Assembly: GCA_030035585.1 (NCBI GenBank) | Contig: CM057461.1 | Coordinates: 168,775,624 to 168,839,623, forward strand | DNA: 64,000 nt | Direction: 5' to 3' | Source: Dugong dugon | Lineage: Eukaryota; Chordata; Mammalia; Sirenia; Dugongidae | Part shown: piece after piece, positions 55,731 to 64,000 of the stretch | How the letters are laid out: every line of letters begins with the position of its first letter | Position numbering within the stretch: the first letter of the stretch is position 1 | The notes under the pieces: generated by a model | Databases searched by the model: none | What the model was told of the DNA's origin: nothing | The model's input: only the letters and a program-made list of their open reading frames with translations | Made by a program: the position numbers and the translations under genes

Positions 55731-55928
55731 ATTTGGTGCAAATGGTTAAGCGCTGGACTACTAACCGAAGGGATGGTTGTTCAAACCCATCCAGAGGCAC
55801 TTGGAAGTAAGGCCTGGCAATCTGTTTTCAAAAGGTTGCAGCCTTGAAAACCCTATAGAGCAGTTCTACTCTGCCCACATGGGGTCGTCATAAGTCAGAA
55901 TTGACTTGACCACAACTAACAGCAAAAA
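55731..55928 (+). mobile_element. AfroSINE, long form
   Basis: TTTGGTGCAAATGGTTAAGC, GTTGTTCAAACCCATCCAGA, GGCCTGGCAATCTGTTTTCA and GTCATAAGTCAGAATTGACT. The first bases of the head are lost. Confidence 0.9.
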
Positions 55929-58900
55929 CTATACTGTTCCATTAAATCAAGAGTTTTTTAAAGAGTTAGCCAGAAAGGAATGTTCTTTGGGGTTTGTCTC
56001 TCCCTTCATCCTTCAGTTGTCCTTTCTCTGAAGACGACCGGGGATTGACTTAGGTAAACTGAAATACCCAATGGGGCCTATTTACAGCAACTTCCAGTTC
56101 GTGTGAGACAGGTAACACCCCTTCCTGAAAAGTTACAAGTTACAGGGAAAGAAAAAGACAAAAGAACTGTTGTACAGACATCCTGAAGAATTTTTTTAAA
56201 AAAAGAATCTAGACAAGATTTAAGCAGAAAATCTAGGACTATGAGCTTCTGAGTTTGTCAAGATAATCGAGAGCAAGCAATTTCCTAAATGATAATGAAC
56301 TAATGTAGAAGAAATGTAATTTTTCTCAACACTGGAAACAGGTTGTACCAAAATATCAAATTTAGGGAGATCCCGGGAAGAAAGTTTGACGTGTGCCGCT
56401 CTGGGAATGAAGAACGGCATCCTGGCCCTGCCAAACTGAACACAAGAATGCCTTTGTATGGCTACTTCTCCTCCCACTGAGAGGGAAACTCTCAGCAGAT
56501 ACCACTTGTCATAACCAGGCCACTGTTTGTGCAGAGGGAGCCTGGAGTCAGCCCAGAAGGGGTCTAAGGTGGCATCAACCAGAGAAATCCTTGCTCAAGA
56601 GCACGCAAGGGGTTTGCTAGGAAGGTTGTACTTCACTGCTCCTTTCCAGAGTCCCCTAAGGTGTGTTGCTGCTAAGGCACATTTAGATCCTGTTTTAACC
56701 ATCAGAAAACCCTGTGACCTCAAGGCAAACCCTACCTCCATCTTTCCATCTATAAAACAGGTCCAGTCAAGTCAGGCCTGCTGAGGACAGGTTTTGCTGA
56801 CGGGGCATGTTGACCCTGCTTTCTTCCCATATCCCAGGCACTGAACTAACCCCTTTGTGTCCACTAAGTCTGGTGACTGCATATCGTTTTCTATGAGAGT
56901 GGCGTTCCAAACACAGGCAAACTGGCTTGGAAGAACTCACAGCACAGAAGAGAAACCATGGGAAAGAGGATAAAATGTGATGAGTGGTGCAGCCTGAGGG
57001 CGCTTTGGGTGAGGAACTGGTGTCCTGACAGTTCCTGTGGTTGAAGGCGGGGTGGGGTGATCCCCACCCCTCCACACCAGCCTGCCTGAATGTTCCTGCC
57101 CTTCTCTGGCAGGACAAAGCGCACAGGCCTGGCACTGGCCTGTGGACCGGAATTCCACACTCAGCATAAACAGTGACTCTGAGAGACACCTGTGGGCAGA
57201 GGCCACCACAGTTATCACTAACACTAAACAATTTGGTAACGCACGTCCCAGGAACTGTGGTAACCACGGCTGTGCCGACAGTGGATTAAGTCCTTGTGAA
57301 GAGGAAAAGGAGAGACTCAAGAAAGTCCAGGACTAGGAAATAAAGCAAAAAAAAAAAAAAAAAAAAAAAAAATCTCTTTCCATTGGAAGAGGACATGAAG
57401 TCAAACTTAAAATAAGTTATCGGTTGACACGTAGTCACAATTTGATTCCACACATGAATGTCTGAGTGTAACTTTGAGGAAATGAAGGTTTTATCCAAAG
57501 GGAAGCAAACAAAGCCGCTTTGATACTTTGTTCACTCTGGGCCATTTTGTCACTTATTTGACTGTTCAACTGAGGTAATGCAAAAAAAAAACCAAAAAAG
57601 ATGAAACTTAGAAGACACCCTTCCGCCGTATCAGAAAATCACCCAACCTATAGAAAAACACAAATACAGAAAGGAAATGAGAAGCGCAGGAGCGCTCTTA
57701 CCTCAGAAGGTAATAACATCTCCACCTCCACCCAGCTTTCCCTGTTCTCTCCCTTATCAGCCTTCTGCGTCTCAGCCCTCACGCGGTGTATCCTATCTGT
57801 AGATGGGCACTGCACTGAATGCTACAAAATAGGCTACTTTTATGCTAAAAGGAATCCAATAAAAGTGAAATACATAAAAGCTGGTGCTTATAGATTTTTA
57901 TTATGATCCTCTTCAGCCAGGCTTTAAAAAAAATTCTTTGCTGTTGGGAGAAGTGTAATCAATGTATCTTGCACACAGAGACAAGGTGTCAGAAACAGAG
58001 GTGGCATGTCCACCCAGAGACAGCACCAGACAAAAATAAAAACCCTGCCTTTCACAACAGCCGTGTTCAAGCTCAGCCCTCATCCCACGCACGTGCTTTG
58101 GACAACTTGCTTTATGTCAATCCCCTTGGTGGTTTTAGATACAAAGAAGGTGGTCCCCACAAGTTGCATCTCTTTATGAATCTTTCATGAAAGCATTTTT
58201 TTCTTAAGCGGTGATAGATAATCCGTTTGATGTTCATAGAGATTGATGAGGGGCCTTGGGTGTCAGCAGAGAATCAGACAGATGGCCATCGTGACAATAA
58301 ATAATCGTAATGCTTTTCTTTCACTTTTGTGGCCTCGACTATCCAAGGATCTCAAAATACAGCAGAAACTTAGAATTAAGAGACCTTGGGGGAGGGCATC
58401 TCATTCATTCTTCCAACTTCTCACCCAGAACTCAGACTAAATGAGATGCTGTCATGAGCATGTGGCCCAAATGACTGCAGCAGGGACTGCTGTGTTTCTA
58501 GTGACAAGACAGCGGCAGCCCATGCATTATGAGGTGTGGCTTCCTCATTGCCCCAGGGGAATCCAAGTGTGCAGACTCAGGCTAGAGAATATAATGAGCT
58601 GCAGAGCCCTGCCAGTGAGATGGGGAAGCTGAAGAGAAGCTGGTGGCCAAGGGCTGGTTGGGTGGAGGAGGCAAGGTGAGTGGTTTCTCAGAGCCCTGCC
58701 CTGTCAGAGAATGGCCGCTTATGGCCACCAGGAAGGAGCAGATGCTGAGGATCCCACTCCTGACACTGACCATGCTAACACAGATCTGTCACACTGTGGA
58801 CAGCCCTGGCTGCCATGTTCTTTCCTAGAATACACGTTCTAAATAGCATGCCCCTTGGAACCCAAGCCAGGGCTTCTTACATTTTGATTCCTCCTCATGA

Positions 58901-59609
58901 GCCTTTAAGAAGAGTCTAAAGGGGGATGTGGAATGAAATGGTGATAGCCACTCACCTCACCTTTCACCTCCCAGCCACCATGACGGAGCACTTAAAGATA
59001 GCAGTGTTCCAGATGTGGGTAGGGAGAGACAGAGGATTGTATCTACCCAAATCTTAGTGTGGGGCAAAAAGCATGGAGGGAAGAAGGAAGAGGAAATTAA
59101 GTTTGCTTTCTTGCCCTCATCTTCACATTTCTAATTCTCAATAACCAGTTAGAGGTGAATGTCTGACAAGCCAATTGAAAACACGTGGACACTTAATTTT
59201 TCTTCATTTTGACAGTGCCCCGCCATCTAGAGTTCTTGGTCTCTTTAGAACTACTTGCTTAGTGATAGTTCCCATGATCGTAAGTATTCCAGTCAGGAAA
59301 GAGTCTTTTTTCCTGTCCTGGGATCTCTCCCTTCCCTCAGGGACCCCACCTCTTATGAATTTTATTTGTATCAAAATTCTCATCTCCTTTGAAAAAGTTA
59401 ATCTCGTCTTTGACTAGAAAAGCAGAAAATAGCCTGCACCCATAAAGATCTGTATAACATCCTTGCTCTTGAGATGTAAATTAAAAAAAAAAAAAGAGGT
59501 GTTTTCTGTTCCTTCAGGAATTCTTCGCAGAGTCCAAAATGAGCAACCTAAATTGAAGGAGTTTCAAAATTTGACAAATTTTTTTTTAGTCAATCTCTTT
59601 TTTTTTTCT
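55929..59609. other. Longest SINE-free block, 3.7 kb
   Basis: A MIR-like trace near 56700-56765 (CTGTGACCTCAAGGCAAACC) and an A26 tract (57347-57372) are the only repeats. 57930-58330 has the even composition of conserved non-coding DNA, including TGTCAATCCCCTTGGTGG. The three overlapping minus frames at 56767-57320 (up to 166 residues) have no domain. No exon was accepted. Confidence 0.4.
57347..57372 (+). repeat. Poly(A) tract A26
   Basis: Twenty-six As follow AAATAAAGC directly. No SINE or LINE body lies before it. The flanks give no convincing duplication, only TCTTTCCAT at 56741 and TCTCTTTCCAT after the tract. Confidence 0.95.
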
Positions 59610-59945
59610 TTTTTGTGCTTTAAGTGAAAGTTTCCAGTTCAAGTCAGTTTCTCATACAAAAATTTATACACACGTTGTTATGTGACCCTAGTAGCTCTCC
59701 CTGTAATGTGACAGCACATTCTTCCTTTCCACCCTGTATTTCCCGTGTCCATTCAACCAGCTCCTGACCCTCTCTGCCTTCTCATCTCGCCTCCAGACAG
59801 GAGCTGCATTTAGTCTCATGTAACTACTTGAGCACACTCTTCACGAGTGTCATTTTATGTTTTATAGTCCAGTCTAATCTTTGTCTGAAGAGTTGGCTTT
59901 GGGAATGGTTTTAGTTTTGGGCTAACAGAGAGTCCGGGGCCATTT
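59610..59945 (-). mobile_element. L1 3' UTR end (afrotherian lineage)
   Basis: TTGTGCTTTAAGTGAAAGTT, TTTCTCATACAAAAATTTAT, CCTCCAGACAGGAGCTGCAT and GTCTGAAGAGTTGGCTTTGG are inverted 3' UTR landmarks of the younger L1 type here. The element is 5'-truncated at about 340 bp. Confidence 0.82.
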
Positions 59946-60754
59946 GACAAATTTCTTAATTTACTTTTTCCAGTTAAAAAAATATATATATATAGTTATG
60001 CTATCAAAACTGACCTTGAAACAACAAATGCCATCAAGCAAATAATGGCAGCTTACAAATCATTACGAAAAAATCAAGTAATTTTTATAAAAGCCGTAAA
60101 TGGCTCAAGTATACTGTTCTAAGTACCAACATAATCAGAAATAAATCCAGGCGGCAGTAAAACAAGGTAGAATCTAATGTGCAAAGTGTCCCAAATCTAC
60201 AGCTGCTCTTCAAAGGCACACATTTACAGCCACTCTTCTCCCAGTCAGCAGCATAAACCTACCGCAGAGTTGTCGCCTTTCCGGATGAGAAAATCCAAAG
60301 TGTCATAGCACAACAGTGCTCTGCCATCTGGTGGCCATAGAGGAAATGATCCTGAATGTTTAGCCATTAAGACTGAAATTAGACGCGGCTCAAATAATCT
60401 GCAGTAATCATTAATAGAATGGTTTCCTAAAGTCTGCTACCAATGAGCAGTGAAAGTTGGACTCTTAAAAACACAAAGTCAGTTTTAGAGAATCTCTTTT
60501 TCTAAGCCTTACAGGCATGAGTGAAAGCCTCACGAATTGCTTGCTTAGAAGAGCCTGTCTGGTTACCAAACAGGGGTACAGAAAATCAGTGGTTGTTAAG
60601 TATTCAAACGCCTTTGGTCATGTGAAAACACCAACTGCATCTCTCAAATTTCTTCAATCTCTGACTAAGTTTTTTGTTGTTCGTTGTTTGTTGTTGGGTT
60701 GTGCCGTTGTTTACCTGTTGCTGTTAATATAACCTAGAAAATTTGGAAAACACA
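59946..60754. other. Unique sequence containing a CTCF-like motif
   Basis: Mostly AT-rich, with a more balanced section at 60180-60350. Frame 60517-60732 ends in (GTT)-rich sequence and is not a gene. Confidence 0.4.
60322..60336 (-). promoter_or_regulatory. CTCF-like motif, reverse (strong)
   Basis: TGCCATCTGGTGGCC; the reverse complement GGCCACCAGATGGCA fits CCASYAGRKGGC at every position and extends it on both sides (GGCC upstream, AG downstream). It is in unique sequence. Confidence 0.6.
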
Positions 60755-60905
60755 AGTCTTAATGCAGTCTCAACTCTGCTGCTTGCTGGGTGATATTTTG
60801 GAAAGTCATCCAACCTCCATGTGTCTGAATTTTTTCGGATGTAAACTAAGAGAGAAAACAATATTTTATTTCAGCAATCTCTAAGGTCCCATCCGGCTGT
60901 GCCAT
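60755..60905 (+). mobile_element. MIR-type SINE
   Basis: CAACTCTGCTGCTTGCTGGG, GGAAAGTCATCCAACCTCCA and CAATCTCTAAGGTCCCATCC follow the MIR3-like order. Confidence 0.7.
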
Positions 60906-61065
60906 TCTGTTTCCACGTTACCCAACCAACATTAGACAATCTAAACTGGAGATTATCTGAGACCATCCATCTGTGCCTACACATAAAAATTGCCAACAGA
61001 CCATACAAATTTATCCTCTTTCCCTCCCCAAACCTAACTCAGCTGTGAGGGAATAATAAAACAGT

Positions 61066-61412
61066 GCATTGGTGGTTGGGTGATAGAATTTTCACCTTCT
61101 ACGCAGGAGACCTAGGTTTGATTCCCAGCCAATGCACCTCATGCATGACCACCACCCATCTGTCAGTGAAAGCTTGCATGTTATTATGATGCTGAACAGG
61201 TTTCAGCAGAGCCTCTAGACTAAAATAGACTAGGAAGAAAGGCCTGGTGATCTACTTCTGAAAATCAGTCAATGAAAACCCTATGGATCATAATGGTCCC
61301 ATCCACAACCTATCATGGGTATGGTGTGGGACAGGGCAGCATTTTGTTCCATTGTGCATGAGGTCGCCATGAGTCAGGGCTGAATCGACAGCAGCTAGCA
61401 ACAAACAACATT
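61066..61412 (+). mobile_element. tRNA-Gly-headed composite SINE with RTE tail
   Basis: The first 71 bp (61066-61136) have tRNA-Gly length and order: acceptor stem GCATTGG paired perfectly with CCAATGC, A-box region TGGTTGGGTGA (61073-61083) and B box GGTTTGATTCC (61115-61125). Then come CACCACCCATCTGTCAG, the body GGAAGAAAGGCCTGGTGATC, and an RTE-like terminus (GGTGTGGGACAGGGCAGCAT...GAGTCAGGGCTGAATCGACA). The head is the missing 5' end of the chimeras at 33.9 and 52.2 kb. Confidence 0.9.
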
Positions 61413-61872
61413 AACTCACGAGGACAATAAAGGATAGGAGCGGGAACCATCATAGATGGCCATTTCGAAAAATGTTTGAAAACAAAGTAGTGGAGAAATA
61501 TCAACCAGCGTAACACAATTGACGAAGTTATAACCTGAGAAAGATTGTGTTTTCCAAATTCGCCCGCGACACTTTCTTTCAGCTGACATGTTATTCCACA
61601 ATGTGACCTTGCTACTCTCCCATCAACAGGTGTAGTCTAATTCCCTTCCCTTAAATCTGAGTTGACCTTAGTGATATGCCTATAGCCAACAGAAGCCTAG
61701 CAGCTCTGCTTTGGTCTCTTAGAAAGCTGTCAGAACATTCCCTCGTGGCTCCCAGCCGCCATGCTGTGAGAATGCCAAGCCATATGTAACAGTTGTATGT
61801 AGGCACTCTGGTCCACTGCCCCAGCTGAGCCCAGCCTTTGAGTTATTCCAGCCCAGGTGGCAGACAGGGGAG
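61413..61872. other. Unique sequence and possible old repeat
   Basis: 61590-61860 (ATGTGACCTTGCTACTCTCC, CATGCTGTGAGAATGCCAAG, TGCCCCAGCTGAGCCCAGCC) has the ring of an old mammalian repeat, but I cannot assign it. Confidence 0.4.
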
Positions 61873-63700
61873 CAGTGGCGTCACTAGGGTTGGTGGTACC
61901 CAGTGCAGTAACTCATAGTGTCACGCCCCCCCATGGACCTCCTCCCATACCAGACCATACAGAATCCTTAGTAATGCTTTTGGTACTAATGTTATTATTC
62001 CCATATATCACTGAATTTAATGGCAATAGTAGTAACATAAACAACTAGCAAAATTAAAATTACACCTTTAAATTATAATATCATATGCACACTAAATATG
62101 TATTTATATTTAGGTAGTTTCATGTATGTGGTTCAAGTGAAAATTTGGTAAGAAAACAATAGAATTTCAAGTAAAAAGTTTAAGAATTACATGAAAATTA
62201 TGTTCATTTTAATGTTAAACTTTACCGTTACTTGAGATACATTAATGGATTAGGTTTCATAATCAATAACAGCCCAAATAATGTAGAAGTTGTAGACAAA
62301 TGCATATGGAAATATATTCATAAATAAAATAATACCATAAAAATAAACAGGAACAAATACACAAGCATTTCAGCACTTAGTGAACATCTCGACTAAATCA
62401 GAACATTCCTTTCTTGGCCGTCAAAGCTGTGAACTTGTGAATGACTTCATCAAAATCAATGCCTTTTGCCAGCTCACTTTTTAATGTGTCACTAGTTTTT
62501 TAAACTATAATTCAAACTTAAATCCTGAAAAGTTCATTAAAGTCAGATATATATTTGCAAGACGGTGATTTTTTAAAGAAAATTTGAAGACTAAAATTTA
62601 AAAAGAACTCAATTTAAGATTTAAATTATATTTCTAAACATGTATCAAGAAACAGCCTTTCCCCTATTTCATGTTTTAAACTGTCAATTTCTGTATTTAG
62701 TTATCAAAAAGTTATATAATCAATAGTTGTTATACATGTAAGTTTATTATCAATTTTAATCATGGAATTGTTGTTGTTAGGTGCCATCGAGTTGGTTCTG
62801 ACTCATAGCAACCCTACGTACAACAGAATGAAACACTGCCCGGTCCTGTGCCATCCCCACAATCGTTGTTATGCTTGAGCCCATGGTGGCAGCCACTGTG
62901 TCAGTCCATCTCCTTGAGGGTCTTCCTCTTTTTTGCCAACCCTCTACTTTACCAAGCATGATGTCCTTCTCCAGGGACTGGTCCCTCCTGTTAACATGTG
63001 CAAAGTACATGAGACAAAGTCTCTCCATCCTTGCTTCTAATGAGCACTCTGGCTGTACTTCTTGTAAGACAGATTTGTTCGTTTTTTAGGCAGTCCATAG
63101 TATATTCAATATTCTTCACCAACACCATAATTCAAAGGTGTCGACTCTTCTTCAGTCTTTCTTATTCATTGCCCAGCTTTCACATGCATATGAGGTGATT
63201 GAAAACACCATGGCTTGGGTCAGGTGCACCCCAGTCCTTAAATGACATCTTTCCTTTTTAACACTTTAAAGAGGTCTTTTGCAGCAGATTTACCCAAATC
63301 ATTTGATTTCTTGACTGTTTCTGTGGGCGCTGATTGTGGATCCAAGTAAAATTAAATCCTTGACAACTTCAGTCTTTTCTCCATTTATCATATTGTTGCT
63401 TATTGGTCCAGTTGTGAGAATTTTTGTTTTCTTTACGTTGAGATGTAATCCGTACTGAATCATAGAATAATATGTGATAAATACAGTTGTAAATTGCTTA
63501 AAAGTAATATTGCTTAGATTGCATGAATACTAACAACAAAATTGTTTTATAAAATCTTTCAACATTGAATTGTAACATTATTAGTTACAACATCATTAGT
63601 AACTGAGCGGAAGCCTTTTTTGATGTTCTCCTTCTTTTCCTTTAATTCCTACTTTATTCTCCAAAAAATTATTGATCTAGGTTCACAGATACTAATTACC
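61873..63700. mobile_element. hAT-like DNA transposon remnant, split by RTE
   Basis: It starts CAGTGGCGTCACTAGGGTTG, a typical hAT-style terminus, and continues as AT-rich sequence to 62757, then resumes at 63468. The right terminus is not found, so the right limit is a guess. The minus strand at about 62400-62500 holds an open run including ELAKGIDFDEVIHKFTALTA, which looks like decayed coding sequence. Confidence 0.5.
62768..63457 (-). mobile_element. RTE (BovB-like) LINE 3' end with near-perfect duplication
   Basis: The (GTT)n start and the terminus TCGAGTTGGTTCTGACTCAT read into the C-terminal coding end. On the minus strand the frame 62777-63028 ends ...QNQLDGT stop, about 10 bp before the element end. 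Flanks AATCATGGAA (62758-62767) and AATCATAGAA (63458-63467) are a 10-bp duplication with one change. The element is 5'-truncated. Confidence 0.93.
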
Positions 63701-63704
63701 ACAA

Positions 63705-63805
63705 TAAAACCAAAAGCCGAACTTGTTGCCAATGAGTCAATTCCAACTCATAGTGACCCTACAGGACAGAATAGAACTGTTAATAGGGTTTCCAAGGCTG
63801 CAAAA
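63705..63805 (-). mobile_element. AfroSINE 3' fragment
   Basis: CTTGTTGCCAATGAGTCAAT, GACAGAATAGAACTGTTAAT and GGGTTTCCAAGGCTGCAAAA: tail and mid-body only, running into T10. Confidence 0.85.
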
Positions 63806-63879
63806 CCTTTTTTTTTTTAACAATTTTTTTTAATGTTTTTCTTTTTCTACCTTCCTTTCTTTTTTTTTTTAAAAACAGA

Positions 63880-64000
63880 ATAGCCATCCTAGTGAGTGTG
63901 AAGTGGTATCTCATTGTGTATGTGTTTTTTTTTTAATTGTACTTTAGATAAAGATTTACAGAATAAACTAGCTTCTCATTAAACAATTAGTACACATATT
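63880..64000 (-). mobile_element. L1 pieces, running off the window
   Basis: 63880-63921 (AATAGCCATCCTAGTGAGTG, GTGAAGTGGTATCTCATTGT) is inverted L1 ORF2. From 63928, T9 and TTGTACTTTAGATAAAGATT...CTTCTCATTAAACAATTAG is the inverted 3' end of a second L1 that continues beyond 64000. Confidence 0.75.

Noticed and set aside
56767-57320. Three overlapping minus-strand frames up to 166 codons
   Set aside because: All three frames are open together in GC-richer DNA, which happens by chance. There is no domain, no splice signal evidence and no conserved-looking motif.
61066-61136. Functional tRNA-Gly gene
   Set aside because: The anticodon loop (CTTCTAC) and several stem positions have changed, and the sequence is fused to a SINE body, so it is a SINE head.

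Overview
The window is nuclear DNA of a placental mammal. It is most likely from an afrotherian, and the repeat content fits an elephant or close relative. More than thirty copies of the AfroSINE family (tRNA-derived SINEs with short and long forms) are present. They sit with their partner LINE, an RTE/BovB-like element, and with an L1 3' UTR lineage that I associate with elephants. The older layer is ordinary mammalian fossil material: MIR, L2, MaLR/MLT1-type LTRs, ancient L1 ends, MER5 and other hAT remnants, and Tigger-like DNA elements.

I find no convincing host protein-coding exon. The open frames are short and start at random. The ones that make sense belong to mobile elements: the reverse transcriptase of the RTE copy at 49.9-51.6 kb, and the C-terminal ends of RTE copies at 3.2-3.4 and 62.8-63.0 kb. 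The window is therefore intergenic, or deep inside a large intron.

Layout. 0-7.9 kb: SINEs, a CpG-retaining patch, an L1 end, two RTE copies facing opposite ways (one split by a solo LTR) and MLT1 LTRs. 7.9-9.9 kb: SINE-free, with homeodomain/POU-type words. 9.9-16.5 kb: dense nesting on L2 and MIR. 16.6-18.9 kb: SINE-free. 19-23.6 kb: L1, L2, microsatellites and SINEs. 23.6-31.5 kb: repeat-poor apart from one rearranged LTR and one MIR split by a SINE. 31.5-38.8 kb: LTRs, a MIR split by a chimeric SINE/RTE unit, a GC-rich unique block and a solo ERV LTR with its own promoter and poly(A) signals. 38.8-41.7 kb: a minus-strand L1 end carrying insertions up to three levels deep. 42.5-47.7 kb: mostly unique. 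47.7-52.5 kb: SINEs, DNA transposons and the largest RTE copy. 52.5-59.6 kb: repeat-poor. 59.6-64 kb: L1 end, tRNA-Gly-headed SINE, a hAT-like element split by RTE, and a further L1.

How the parts work together. RTE supplies the reverse transcriptase, and the AfroSINEs end in a copy of the RTE 3' terminus. That terminus also encodes the last residues of the RTE protein, so the SINE tail is a piece of the LINE's coding end. Target-site duplications at many loci give a clear relative age order: L2/MIR, then MLT1, then L1 and ERVL-type LTR, then RTE/AfroSINE. Three CTCF-like motifs (31.3 kb forward; 42.6 and 60.3 kb reverse) are the best candidates for host regulation. I see no previously undescribed gene system. 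The most distinctive signals are the tRNA-Gly-headed SINE with an intact acceptor stem, the chimeric SINE/RTE units, and the convergent CTCF-like motifs.
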